Of a DNA stretch of 23,977 bases, positions 1-7,445 are shown piece after piece. Each line of letters starts with the position of its first letter. The first letter of the stretch is position 1. The notes beneath the pieces are model-generated. The model was not told the origin of the DNA. It made no database searches and worked only from the letters and a program-made list of their open reading frames with translations. Source of the stretch: JAEZDR01 sp039811185 (GTDB lineage: Bacteria; Bacteroidota; Bacteroidia; Chitinophagales; Chitinophagaceae); assembly GCA_039811185.1 (NCBI GenBank), contig JBDHYF010000019.1, forward strand, positions 1-23,977, read 5' to 3'. Both the position numbers and the translations under genes were made by a program.

Positions 1-458
1 CCAAGGTTTCCGCTGTTTACGTTGTTGGTGAAATTAGAATTGCTAAAAACTTCTTCAATCAAAACCAATTGGTCTTGCACTTTTTGCGGCAGGTTTCCTT
101 CAAACACTTGTCTGGCACTGTGTAAAATGCTTGAATAGAAAGGAAAGAAATTGTCGTTGAGTTCAGATAAAATTTGCTCGTTTGAAACAGTCGGCAAATA
201 AGAGAACAAACGGTTTTCGTTTGTTTCTTCTATTCCTGTCTTTGGATTTTTCCAAATATAGTCAGCCGAAAAGAGTTTGCGTAGCGGCTTAAATTCTTCG
301 TCTTGTTTGATTTTGGTTTCAAAAATGCGAAGCAATAAAAGTTCAATAATGTATTCCACTCGTTGAACAGGTGTACCAGCAGGTCGTAACTTGTTATGTA
401 GCTTTTTTAAAGCATTGTTTGTTTTATTGTCTGCGTAATGTACTGTCGAACGTCCCAT
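1..458 (-). CDS. Type I restriction-modification M subunit (N-6 DNA methylase), N-terminal part, cut by window edge
   Basis: An open frame starts at an ATG on the minus strand (cat at 456-458) and runs without a stop to the window edge, giving 152 complete codons. The protein begins MGRSTVHYADNKTNNALKKL and contains LRPAGTPVQRVEYIIELLLL followed by RIFETKIKQD. From memory this resembles the N-terminal helical region of type I M subunits (HsdM-like), which methylate adenine within the recognition sequence in partnership with S and R subunits. The catalytic NPPY-type motif would lie beyond the window, so the activity is not seen directly. A perfect TAnnTTTG promoter box lies 16 nt upstream of the start, and the leader before it is an unusual A/C-rich tract. 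The S and R genes would be expected to follow to the left. It could instead be a stand-alone adenine methylase. Confidence 0.55.
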   Translation of the reverse strand, partial: MGRSTVHYADNKTNNALKKLHNKLRPAGTPVQRVEYIIELLLLRIFETKIKQDEEFKPLRKLFSADYIWKNPKTGIEETNENRLFSYLPTVSNEQILSELNDNFFPFYSSILHSARQVFEGNLPQKVQDQLVLIEEVFSNSNFTNNVNSGNL

Positions 459-474
459 ATTTATTTCTAAGTCT

Positions 475-482
475 CAAAGTTA
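475..482 (-). promoter_or_regulatory. -7 promoter box (TAnnTTTG) for the methylase gene
   Basis: Minus strand reads TAACTTTG, a full match to the Bacteroidota -7 consensus TAnnTTTG, ending 16 nt before the ATG at 458. No clear TTG -33 box is seen at the usual distance. Confidence 0.45.
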
Positions 483-499
483 ATATTTTGAAGTCCGCT

Positions 500-694
500 T
501 ACCGTTAAATCACTGTCCACTTGTCAGGGTGGTGGGTGGGCTTGGGTGCGGTTGGGCAAAATAAAATGTGCTGCAATTTGTGTCGGCTTGTGCGGTCGGT
601 TGCAGCTCTTCTTATTTTGCGAAGCGTTGGCATTTTGTCTGTTGTTTTAATGTTCGTTTGTTGTCGGTCGTGTCGTCTTTTAGCATGACCGGTA
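500..694 (-). other. A/C-rich, strand-biased leader tract bounded by TTACCG / CGGTAA
   Basis: On the minus strand this stretch is made almost wholly of A and C with short G-containing words (repeated cgac, gcac, caac words), for example aagcccacccaccaccctga. It is bounded by the inverted hexamers TTACCG (501-506 on plus) and CGGTAA (689-694 on plus). A frame of 65 codons runs through it on the minus strand, but its composition is rich in H, K, R, T, P and it looks non-coding. A strand so poor in complementary bases cannot fold much, so it is not a classical integron attC hairpin. Function unknown. I recall similar tracts near accessory genes in Bacteroidota but cannot verify that here. Confidence 0.4.
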
Positions 695-714
695 ACTCCC
701 ATATTTACGCATCT
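694..714 (-). repeat. Boundary motif, left copy
   Basis: On the minus strand this 21-nt element reads agatgcgtaaat then atgggagtt. It matches the element at 23876-23896 on the plus strand at 20 of 21 positions. The two copies point outward, each toward an accessory-looking gene at the window edge. Similarity continues weakly beyond the 21 nt (ctaaa followed by gacgac-like words in both). Confidence 0.55.
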
Positions 715-823
715 TCCAACATCCCTCCCTGCAACTTAAGTTTCATCATAGCAAAAAGTCAACGATCGAAAGCAAAAGATTTTTTCAAACAGGAGAGAGG
801 CTTTACCTGTCAATTAACCCCAG
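715..823. other. Intergenic stretch, nothing recognised
   Basis: Together with the A/C-rich tract this fills the 365 nt between the methylase start and the first small membrane protein. I see no convincing gene, hairpin or RNA here. The plus-strand frame crossing it has no family resemblance and overlaps the A/C-rich tract. Confidence 0.4.
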
Positions 824-1114
824 TTATAAAGTCCTCGCCCAATAAAAAAATAGCACCGATAATGAAATAGTAAGGCCCGCCACCAACAAAACAGGAATCA
901 TTCTGTTCCGCTTCCGGCCATCTCTTTTTATAAAAATCCAAATTACCAAAGCAGCTAACCCAAATGGGTAAGCAATCATCAGGTTCACATAGTACATCCA
1001 CAACCAGCCCGCCAAACAAAACCAAGCGGCGAATAAGACTGCAGTCGTAAAAAGAATATCGTAGAATGAAATCTTCATCCTGACAACTGAAAAAAAATCG
1101 TCATCATTTTTCAT
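824..1114 (-). CDS. Small membrane protein, unrecognised
   Basis: The gene encodes 96 residues from the ATG at 1114, with three hydrophobic segments: roughly DILFTTAVLFAAWFCLAGWL, AYPFGLAALVIWIFI, and IPVLLVAGLTISLSVLFF, separated by a basic loop (KRDGRKRNR). This predicts an integral inner-membrane protein with three spans. An alternative start at the internal ATG at 1078 (MKISFYDI) would remove an acidic N-terminus and fits small membrane proteins just as well; a TTG at 1120 is less likely. It is transcribed divergently from the next small membrane protein with 52 nt between them. I do not recognise a family and assign no function. Confidence 0.5.
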   Translation of the reverse strand: MKNDDDFFSVVRMKISFYDILFTTAVLFAAWFCLAGWLWMYYVNLMIAYPFGLAALVIWIFIKRDGRKRNRMIPVLLVAGLTISLSVLFFYWARTL

Positions 1115-1166
1115 AACCAAAATATTTTAAGCATTTCGGCGTTCTATTGTAATAAAATTTCTCCTA

Positions 1167-1430
1167 ATGAGCTTAAAATCCTTCACCATCACCGCGCTCA
1201 TTGTGCTGGCACTGCTTGCCGTTCCCGCCATTGCCATGCAGTATACAGAAGAAGTGCGTTGGACGGCCGGCGATTTTATCGCCATGGGAATATTGCTGTT
1301 TTCTACTGCGTTAATGCTGCACTTCATCTGGAAAAAAGCAACCTCCACTTCAGGCCGGATCTTGTTCAGTTTGCTCGCCATCGCCGTTTTTGGATTGATT
1401 TGGGTAGAGTTGGCGGTGGGTATTTTCTAA
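1167..1430 (+). CDS. Small membrane protein, unrecognised
   Basis: An 87-residue protein beginning MSLKSFTITALIVLALLAV. It shows three hydrophobic segments: residues about 5-24, 34-51 and 66-86, with a short charged loop (WKKATSTSGR) between the second and third. The first segment could be a signal peptide (VPAIAMQ) or a membrane anchor; the spacing of the remaining two suggests a small integral membrane protein. The start codon is an ATG in an AT-rich context with no Shine-Dalgarno sequence. Its stop lies 8 nt before the stop of the convergent TonB-like gene. Coding character is supported by clean hydrophobic periodicity and by filling the gap between two other genes. Function unknown. Confidence 0.6.
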   Translation: MSLKSFTITALIVLALLAVPAIAMQYTEEVRWTAGDFIAMGILLFSTALMLHFIWKKATSTSGRILFSLLAIAVFGLIWVELAVGIF

Positions 1431-1438
1431 ACAGCAGA

Positions 1439-2308
1439 CTATCCTCTTATCTTAAAATCGAAAACAATTGTTCCACTCTGCTCCTCATCGGCAGCCGTAA
1501 ACTTCAGCTCTTTTGCTTTTCTGATGGCAATGCTCCTGATGTTTGCGTTTACCGTAGTGGTTCCTCTCGGATTGATGACTGCCGATACCACGCTTCCCGC
1601 TTCATTCACTCTAATATCTACCGCCACCTTTGCCGGTGTATTAAAATCGTCTTCAAACGAAGGCAGCTTGGTAAATTTACGGCCGGTAAGTCCCTGACGA
1701 ATACTCACGCCGCTGTTACCGGTTCCCCCGCTGCCGGTATAGCTGTCCGAGTTTGGATTGCCGTTTAGTTTTCCCTGATCGCCTTGTCCGCCCGCAATGC
1801 CCTGATTGCTTACGCCGTTATACGAATCGGCATTATTGCCGCCGGTTCCGGTGTTGCCCGGTGCTCCGTAAACAGCTTTGGGCTTCGGCTTTACCTCAAC
1901 AGTTGTTGTAGGCTGCTCTGCCGTTTTTGCCGTGTTTTTCTTCGATTCGGAAACAGGTTTGTTGTCTTCTTTTTTGGTTGACGCATTTACCGCAACGGTG
2001 TTTACATTATCCGAAGGCTCACTCGGCGCATCGTTAGAGGGTTCTGAAGAAACGGAAGAAGGTGGCGGCGGATTGTCTGCCAGCTCGTCCTGCGCATCAG
2101 CGGGTGCACCGGGCACTTCGGGAGCAACATCACCAAGTCCCTCATCGCTATTACCGAGGTTTACTTCAATGCCTTCATCCACCACAGGCGGCTGTACCAC
2201 CGGAACCTGCCACGAGATGAAGAACATCACAAAAAACAGCAATGCAGTTATGGCCGCCGTATAAGCCGAAGCTTTCAGATTTTTGTTTCTTTCGAATTGC
2301 GTATCCAT
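1439..2308 (-). CDS. TonB-like energy transducer protein
   Basis: A 289-residue protein with TonB/TolA-type architecture: a short cytoplasmic N-terminus, one membrane span at about residues 15-33 (YTAAITALLFFVMFFISW), a long proline/acid-rich periplasmic linker (about 35-215) and a C-terminal globular domain of about 75 residues (VAVDIRVNEAGSVVSAVINP onward), where basic repeats lead to LKFTAADEEQSGTIVFDFKI. In this family the protein couples the inner-membrane proton gradient, via ExbB/ExbD, to outer-membrane receptors. The middle linker is rich in Gly, Asn and Ser (for example GNTGTGGNNADSYNG). No exbB, exbD or receptor gene is nearby, so its partner is unknown. A perfect TATATTTG promoter box lies 17 nt upstream. 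Confidence 0.75.
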   Translation of the reverse strand: MDTQFERNKNLKASAYTAAITALLFFVMFFISWQVPVVQPPVVDEGIEVNLGNSDEGLGDVAPEVPGAPADAQDELADNPPPPSSVSSEPSNDAPSEPSDNVNTVAVNASTKKEDNKPVSESKKNTAKTAEQPTTTVEVKPKPKAVYGAPGNTGTGGNNADSYNGVSNQGIAGGQGDQGKLNGNPNSDSYTGSGGTGNSGVSIRQGLTGRKFTKLPSFEDDFNTPAKVAVDIRVNEAGSVVSAVINPRGTTTVNANIRSIAIRKAKELKFTAADEEQSGTIVFDFKIRG

Positions 2309-2325
2309 GATAAAATCGTGTAAAA

Positions 2326-2333
2326 CAAATATA
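2326..2333 (-). promoter_or_regulatory. -7 promoter box for the TonB-like gene
   Basis: Minus strand reads TATATTTG, a full match to TAnnTTTG, 17 nt before the ATG at 2308. No TTG -33 box at the usual spacing. Confidence 0.5.
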
Positions 2334-2368
2334 AGCTTTATACGCTGCTGCCTTATAAATTATGCGTG

Positions 2369-2399
2369 TTGTTTAGGTATTTTCCAAAATTTATAATTG
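2369..2399 (+). promoter_or_regulatory. Promoter of mscL
   Basis: TTG at 2369-2371, a 20-nt spacer, then TATAATTG at 2392-2399, matching the Bacteroidota pattern TTG-N19-21-TAnnTTTG with one mismatch in the -7 box. The ATG follows 21 nt later. This is the best two-part promoter in the window. Confidence 0.55.
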
Positions 2400-2420
2400 C
2401 TTTACAGAAAATAAATTGCT

Positions 2421-2846
2421 ATGAGTTTTACCAAAGAATTTAAAGAGTTTGCCCTCCGTGGAAATGTGATGGACCTCGCAATAGGCGTCATCATCGGTGC
2501 AGCATTCGGAAAAATTGTAGACAGTGTGGTGAACGATTTAATTATGCCGCTGATTGGCATCTTGTTTAAAGCCGATTTCAGCAACCTTTACATCCCGCTG
2601 AACAATAACGTTGCTTACGGACAAACCCTTGAGGCTGCAAGAGCGCAGGGACCCGTTTTCGCCTACGGAAATTTTATCTCGGTGGTCATCAATTTTGTTA
2701 TCCTGGCCTTCATTGTGTTTTTGATGGTGAAAGGAATTAATACACTGAAGAAAAAGCCCGAAGAAGCGCCCGCAATGCCGCCTGCACCTACACCAACCGA
2801 ATCGCTGCTGATGCAGATAAGAGATGAACTAAGAGAGAAAAAATAA
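2421..2846 (+). CDS. mscL: Large-conductance mechanosensitive channel MscL
   Basis: A 141-residue protein matching MscL from end to end. The N-terminal helix (MSFTKEFKEFALRGNVMDLA) leads into TM1 at about residues 15-43 with the conserved glycine/alanine-rich pore-lining stretch AIGVIIGAAFGKIVDSVVND and LIMPLIG. A periplasmic loop follows (about 48-82), then TM2 at about 84-105 (FISVVINFVILAFIVFLMVK), then a proline-rich linker and the cytoplasmic C-terminal helix (ESLLMQIRDELREK). The pentameric channel opens when membrane tension rises and releases solutes on hypo-osmotic shock. Length is normal. The gene stands alone, with its own promoter upstream and a hairpin terminator right after the stop. 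Confidence 0.97.
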   Translation: MSFTKEFKEFALRGNVMDLAIGVIIGAAFGKIVDSVVNDLIMPLIGILFKADFSNLYIPLNNNVAYGQTLEAARAQGPVFAYGNFISVVINFVILAFIVFLMVKGINTLKKKPEEAPAMPPAPTPTESLLMQIRDELREKK

Positions 2847-2854
2847 ACAAACGA

Positions 2855-2889
2855 GAGGCTGTCGCACAAAATTGGGCAGCCTCAAATTT
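2855..2889 (+). terminator. Hairpin terminator after mscL
   Basis: The arms gaggctgtc (2855-2863) and gggcagcctc (through 2883) form a 9-bp stem including one G-U pair, with an 11-nt loop, followed by AAATTTTT. It lies 9 nt after the mscL stop. Confidence 0.75.
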
Positions 2890-2926
2890 TTCCATCCTTC
2901 ATGGAAGAATTGACCAACCTGAATTT

Positions 2927-3277
2927 TTACCGTATGGTTCGGATATAACTGCCCGTAAGTGCGGCCATACCGCTTACCAGCCCGCCCACAAATGCGGATA
3001 AAAAAATCAACATTCCTGTGCTGCCTCCCAGCGGCAAAATCTGCGCAATTTTAAACGCCAGAATGCCGTCGTTTTTTGTATTGATGACGATGGCGTATAA
3101 CAGCCAAAGGAGAAACACACCTAAAAATCCCGATAAAAACGCCCTGAATCCTTTTTGATGCACAACAATCGCTACGAGCAGCGACGACAGCGCAAACGCC
3201 CACCACGGCATAAAGGAAAACAAAGGAAAAACATAGCCTAAAAAAGCAGTCAGTAAAAGTGCTGTAAAAAATTTCAT
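2927..3277 (-). CDS. Small hydrophobic membrane protein in operon with the acylase-like gene
   Basis: A 116-residue protein from the ATG at 3277 (MKFFTALLLTAFLGYVFPLF). An upstream ATG in the same frame would overlap the preceding gene and is less likely. It is hydrophobic over nearly its whole length, with about four segments: residues 3-22, 24-36, 46-64 and 83-108 (LPLGGSTGMLIFLSAFVGGL). The gene starts 10 nt after the stop of the penicillin-acylase-like gene, so the two are almost certainly cotranscribed. I do not recognise a named family; similar small membrane proteins are common as hypothetical proteins in Bacteroidota. Function unknown. Confidence 0.65.
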   Translation of the reverse strand: MKFFTALLLTAFLGYVFPLFSFMPWWAFALSSLLVAIVVHQKGFRAFLSGFLGVFLLWLLYAIVINTKNDGILAFKIAQILPLGGSTGMLIFLSAFVGGLVSGMAALTGSYIRTIR

Positions 3278-3287
3278 GGTGTAGAGT

Positions 3288-5744
3288 TTATGCCGGTTGA
3301 AAAACAATTTTTCCCAAATGTTTCTTCTTCGTCATGTTGTCCTTCGGGGTTATTTCCAGTTTATAGTATTTGCCGTCAATAAAATCAGTGATGAAGCTGT
3401 CGTAAAACTTGCTGCCGGGATTACCGCTTTGTCCGCCGGGATAAATGCCATAGGCTTCTGTTTCGTCGGTAAGCTCAACCACCATTTTCCAACTTGGGCC
3501 ATGATATTGCTTCAGCGCATTAATCATGTTTTCGCCACCATTGCTGTTTAGGTGCAGGCGGCTCAATGCCTCCAACCTCAGCAAATGACGAATGCCGCTG
3601 TTTTTGTATTTCCCCCACGAAAGATTGTCGTCTTTCTCCAGCGCCGCAATGGTTTTAGCCGCTTTTTGAAAAGAGGCAGTTAACACATCGCCCCATTCTT
3701 CAAATGCATTTTCTGTATTGATGTTGTCTACAAAAACGTATTCGGTATTTCGAAGCAACGCATCCAGCAGGGTGGAGGTTTCCGGCCACGGCAAGCCCGG
3801 CTCTGAAAGCTCATCGGCAAACACCTCGCGGCTCAGGCTGTCCCACCAGCATTTAAAAACAGTTGCGCCTTTTTCGCTCTTTTCGTTTCTTAGGTTCCAT
3901 TCTGCAAAAAGGTCGAGGTATCTTTTCTGACTGTCGGAAAGATTATCTTTCTTAATCAGCTCCAACATTTTCGGCCTTGCCCATTCTGCCACCACATTAA
4001 AGTTATTTTTCTGCAGATCCATCATATCGGTAGGGGTTACCGCCTGCATTTCCGATAGATACCGGTTGATTAGATACCCGCGGAATGGGGGATAAGAACC
4101 GCCGAGATAATAAGGATAGGTGGTATCGTAAGGCAGTTGGTTGCCGCTGCTTACAAAGCCGCGTTCAGGATTCAGCATTAGATAATTATCCATATCGGGC
4201 ACGTTTCCCTGCCAGGCATATTCATCATTTTTTCCGGGCATCAAAAAATCGCCCTGCCGATACCATTTCGCAGGAAACTCACCCTGCTGCTTTAAAGCAA
4301 TATCGCCCGATTTGGTGGCGAAAATCATGTTTTGTCCCGGCGTTTTAAAATGCGCAATAGCTGTTACATAGTCCGACACGTCTTTTGCTTTATCAAGTCC
4401 GATAAAAGTTTTCAGCTCCACACCGGCATCGTGCGCTTTCCACCGGCAAGCCCACGCTTTGCCTGTTCCGTTTTTGTCTGGATGACTGTCATCGAACATC
4501 ACGGGTCCCCAAACCGTCATGGGTAAAACAATCGTCGTGTCCGGCATCCCTTTTCGCTTAATCACCTCATTTCTGAAATTGGTTTTAAACCAGTGATCGT
4601 TGTATAAATAGTTTTGTTTCGATGAGTCTTTAAACTCAATTTCATAATAGTCTCTCACGTCGCGCATGGCATTGGTAAAGCCCCAGGCAGCGTTGTCGTT
4701 AAAGCCGATGATGACTGCCGGCGCACCGGGAAACGAAACGCCGTACGAGTTAAAATTGGGCGTGGAAAGTTGAATCTCGTACCATAGCGAAGGAAGATTG
4801 AGCCCTAAATGCGGGTCGTTGCACAGAATGGGACGCCCGCTTGCCGTTTTACTGCCCGCAACCGCCCAGTTATTACTGCCATTGTCTTTATCGGGAACGA
4901 TGGTGGTGTCGGCTTCAATAAGCTTGCTGAACTGAAAATACTGAGAGTCAACAGCCTCAGGGGTGCGGAATTTAAATCCGGCTGAAGCAATCAAATTCTT
5001 TCCCGGAAAAATGGGATCGAGCGAATCACTGCCGTAAGGGTATAATTGGTTAAACTCTTCTTTCGAAAACAACTCCATTGCTTTGGTATGTTCGAAATCC
5101 TCTTCGTGGCCTGCAAGATCGAACGACATATACTTTAAAAACAGCAGCGTTTTCAGGTTGCTCCATGCCTCGGGTTTATAATTCAGCAGTTTATATTCGA
5201 GCGGATATTGTTCCGGCCGCAATTGTTTAATAAAGGCATTTACCCCTGCTGTATAGGCGTCCATCACCTGTTTTGTTTCGGCATCTTTCGCCAGTTCCTT
5301 TTCCGATTCTTCCGCAGCGTAAACCATTCCAAGCCGCCTGAAAAAAACATCAATACCTAAAAAATCCGTTTCTCCGCTTTTGGGGCCGAGTATTTCCGAA
5401 AGCCGGCCACCGGCTGCATGGGTTTGAAACTCCATCTGCCAAAGACGAAATTTTGCGTGCAAAAACCCCTGCACATAAAAAGCATCCAGGTCGTTTTCTG
5501 CATATACGTGCGGAACCAGCCTTTCATCGAAATACACTTCTGTAGCGCCTTTCAGCCCATCCAGCTTAATATTTTCGTTATAAACGAAGTTCACCGATTC
5601 GGCATTTTGCCAAAAGCCTTTCTGCGGCGAAAGAAACATTCCGAGTCGCGGTGTTTTCGAGCCGCCCGAAGGAAGCTGTATGTCAAGTAAAAAAATAAGC
5701 CCGGCAGTCAGTATCAGGGCAATCCAGAATCGAATAAGCCGCAT
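3288..5744 (-). CDS. Penicillin acylase family protein (Ntn-hydrolase)
   Basis: An 818-residue protein with the layout of the penicillin amidase / S45 family: an N-terminal membrane anchor or signal (about residues 4-21), an alpha-subunit region containing the typical segment DLDAFYVQGFLHAKFRLWQM and GRLSEILG, a spacer, and the beta subunit starting at the autoprocessing Ser at about residue 290 in DNGSNNWAV. Downstream hallmarks are NDPHLGLNLPSLWYE, the segment around NDNAAWGFTN, and a late GGQSGNPGSKFY motif. Family members cleave themselves to expose the N-terminal Ser, which then hydrolyses amide bonds (beta-lactam side chains, acyl-homoserine lactones or other N-acyl compounds). The natural substrate cannot be read from sequence. 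It heads a two-gene minus operon. Length is normal for the family. Confidence 0.9.
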   Translation of the reverse strand: MRLIRFWIALILTAGLIFLLDIQLPSGGSKTPRLGMFLSPQKGFWQNAESVNFVYNENIKLDGLKGATEVYFDERLVPHVYAENDLDAFYVQGFLHAKFRLWQMEFQTHAAGGRLSEILGPKSGETDFLGIDVFFRRLGMVYAAEESEKELAKDAETKQVMDAYTAGVNAFIKQLRPEQYPLEYKLLNYKPEAWSNLKTLLFLKYMSFDLAGHEEDFEHTKAMELFSKEEFNQLYPYGSDSLDPIFPGKNLIASAGFKFRTPEAVDSQYFQFSKLIEADTTIVPDKDNGSNNWAVAGSKTASGRPILCNDPHLGLNLPSLWYEIQLSTPNFNSYGVSFPGAPAVIIGFNDNAAWGFTNAMRDVRDYYEIEFKDSSKQNYLYNDHWFKTNFRNEVIKRKGMPDTTIVLPMTVWGPVMFDDSHPDKNGTGKAWACRWKAHDAGVELKTFIGLDKAKDVSDYVTAIAHFKTPGQNMIFATKSGDIALKQQGEFPAKWYRQGDFLMPGKNDEYAWQGNVPDMDNYLMLNPERGFVSSGNQLPYDTTYPYYLGGSYPPFRGYLINRYLSEMQAVTPTDMMDLQKNNFNVVAEWARPKMLELIKKDNLSDSQKRYLDLFAEWNLRNEKSEKGATVFKCWWDSLSREVFADELSEPGLPWPETSTLLDALLRNTEYVFVDNINTENAFEEWGDVLTASFQKAAKTIAALEKDDNLSWGKYKNSGIRHLLRLEALSRLHLNSNGGENMINALKQYHGPSWKMVVELTDETEAYGIYPGGQSGNPGSKFYDSFITDFIDGKYYKLEITPKDNMTKKKHLGKIVFQPA

Positions 5745-5847
5745 ATTGGTAGTTTATTGGCGAAAAGTATTTATTTATAGGGAAATACAAAAATAATACT
5801 GCTGCACGTCGGGCTTTTGTAGCCGATGTTTTCAGAAAGGGTTCGCC

Positions 5848-5855
5848 TACTTTTG
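5848..5855 (+). promoter_or_regulatory. -7 promoter box immediately before miaE
   Basis: TACTTTTG fully matches TAnnTTTG and is followed by CGGG and then the ATG at 5860. Transcription would start at or next to the start codon, suggesting a leaderless mRNA. Confidence 0.5.
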
Positions 5856-5859
5856 CGGG

Positions 5860-6468
5860 ATGGAACTATCCGCCGACACAAAGAATATATTAGGATTGAA
5901 ACTGCCCACCGATCCACGATGGGTTGACCTTGCTGCGATAAGTTTGGAAGACATTTTAACCGATCACGCTTACTGTGAACAGAAGGCGGCAACAAGTTGC
6001 ATTTCGCTCATTCAGCGGTTTCCCGAAAAAGAACTGATGGTGAAAGAACTGGCGCCGATTGTTACGGAAGAATGGGGGCACTTCCGGATGGTATTGCGCG
6101 AGCTGGAAAAACGAAATTTAAAGCTCGGCCGACAGCGCAAAGATGAATACGTGAACCGTTTAATTTCTTTTGAAACAAAGGGCGGAAAAGAAGAAGACCG
6201 TTTTCTGGATAAGTTGCTGATCTGTGCTTTGATTGAGGCCAGAAGTTGTGAACGGTTTAAGCGCCTGAGCGAGGGTTTGGCCGATGAATACATGCGCAAG
6301 TTTTACCGGCAATTTATGGAAAGCGAAGCAGGACATTACACCCTATTCATTAACCTGGCCGAACATTATTTGCCGAAAGAAAAAGTACGAACGCGCTGGC
6401 AGCAATGGCTTCAGTTTGAAGCCGGCGTAATGAACGAACTTGAACTGAGGGGCGACCGAGTACATTAA
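5860..6468 (+). CDS. miaE: tRNA-(ms2io6A)-hydroxylase MiaE
   Basis: A 202-residue protein matching MiaE. This non-haem diiron monooxygenase hydroxylates the isopentenyl side chain of 2-methylthio-N6-isopentenyladenosine at tRNA position 37, using O2. The four-helix ligand set is visible: Glu40 (AYCEQKAA), E71xxH74 (EEWGHF), Glu126 (LIEARSCERF) and E156xxH159 (SEAGHY). Length is normal for the family. The ATG is 4 nt after a perfect -7 box. The gene stands alone on this strand, and its stop overlaps by 4 nt (6465-6468) with the stop end of the convergent GSCFA gene. The miaA and miaB genes that supply its substrate are not in the window. Confidence 0.93.
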   Translation: MELSADTKNILGLKLPTDPRWVDLAAISLEDILTDHAYCEQKAATSCISLIQRFPEKELMVKELAPIVTEEWGHFRMVLRELEKRNLKLGRQRKDEYVNRLISFETKGGKEEDRFLDKLLICALIEARSCERFKRLSEGLADEYMRKFYRQFMESEAGHYTLFINLAEHYLPKEKVRTRWQQWLQFEAGVMNELELRGDRVH

Positions 6469-7445
6469 TCCGTTGCGGAAAAAAACGAAATCTCTTTCGA
6501 AAAATCGATGTGGGGATAAGCGGCTTGCAGTTGCTTAGCTTTTTCTAACTGTTCGCTGCGGAAGCGCTGATGCGCCCGGGATGCGGGATGGAAGGGTTTG
6601 TGCCGGTATGCAGTTACAAGCTTTTTAATATCATCGCAAAGCAAATCCGACGTGTTGCTTAGGCAGGTTTTTCGAAACTGCTCAATTACAAAGCCCGTAG
6701 CCGCATAGTTAGGATGTACAAGGTCGATATCGTAAAATCGATAGTCACGCAGCACATCAACTACCAGTTCATAGGCAGGAAAATAGTAGAGATTGCTGAA
6801 TTTATGCACCAAATGATGCACGGCCTCTATCAGCCTCGCTTTGCTACGGTTGTTGTCCGTCAGCCCTTCTCTTGCATGGCGTACGGGGCTGATGGTGAAG
6901 ACAATTTTGAGCGCAGGGTTATATTGGAAGAGCTGATGGATGGTTACATCGAGCTCCGAAATAATTTCAGCAATGCTAAGCATTCGTCGCTGAAATTGCT
7001 GTGCAGGCGCCTTATGGCAGTTTGCAACCGGAATGCCACCCTCTTGTAAGTAGTATACGAAGGCCGATCCCAGCGTTATTATCAGCCAGTCCGCCTGCTG
7101 CAGAAACGAATGGGCGGCGTCCTGCGACGCATTTATTCTTTCCAGTATCTGATGCTGTGAGGCAGCGGAAAATCGGCTGTGGTGCTGCCAGCTGTGCCAT
7201 CCTTCGTTCAAATAAAAAATGTCTTCTGCCGTATATTTTCGCGGCGCAATATAGGAGCGGAGTGAACGACAAACACTCATGGGGTTAAACAAAATGCCAT
7301 TCGGATTCTGAAGCACATCAAACTTCATATCCTGCATCCAATTGCCGATGTTTTCAGTAAAACAACTGCCGGTTAACAACACTTTCCCGGAATGTGATAT
7401 TTTTTGATCGAAAGGTGGGATGGAAAACGGAAGAAAAAACTGCAT
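6465..7445 (-). CDS. GSCFA domain protein
   Basis: A 326-residue protein of the GSCFA family, a mostly Bacteroidota group that I recall as related to SGNH/GDSL-type hydrolases. The name motif is visible as GSCFT at residues 26-30 in VLLTGSCFTENIGNWM, followed by NPNGILFNPMSV, which is typical. Other conserved-looking segments are WLIITLGSAFVYY, KIVFTISPVRHAREGLTDNN, and a late DLVHPNYAATGFV segment whose D..H could serve as catalytic residues. Substrate unknown; no signal peptide, so likely cytoplasmic. Its ATG shares one base with the stop codon of the upstream gene (TAATG), which points to translational coupling. Confidence 0.88.
   Translation of the reverse strand: MQFFLPFSIPPFDQKISHSGKVLLTGSCFTENIGNWMQDMKFDVLQNPNGILFNPMSVCRSLRSYIAPRKYTAEDIFYLNEGWHSWQHHSRFSAASQHQILERINASQDAAHSFLQQADWLIITLGSAFVYYLQEGGIPVANCHKAPAQQFQRRMLSIAEIISELDVTIHQLFQYNPALKIVFTISPVRHAREGLTDNNRSKARLIEAVHHLVHKFSNLYYFPAYELVVDVLRDYRFYDIDLVHPNYAATGFVIEQFRKTCLSNTSDLLCDDIKKLVTAYRHKPFHPASRAHQRFRSEQLEKAKQLQAAYPHIDFSKEISFFSATD

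Noticed and set aside
505..702. 65-codon minus-strand frame through the A/C-rich tract
   Set aside because: Composition follows the base bias (His, Lys, Arg, Thr, Pro), no domain, and it lies in the leader of the methylase gene; looks non-coding.
500..714. Classical integron attC site
   Set aside because: The A/C-rich strand cannot form the imperfect hairpin required, and core-site consensus words (RYYYAAC / GTTRRRY) are not properly placed; no integrase seen.
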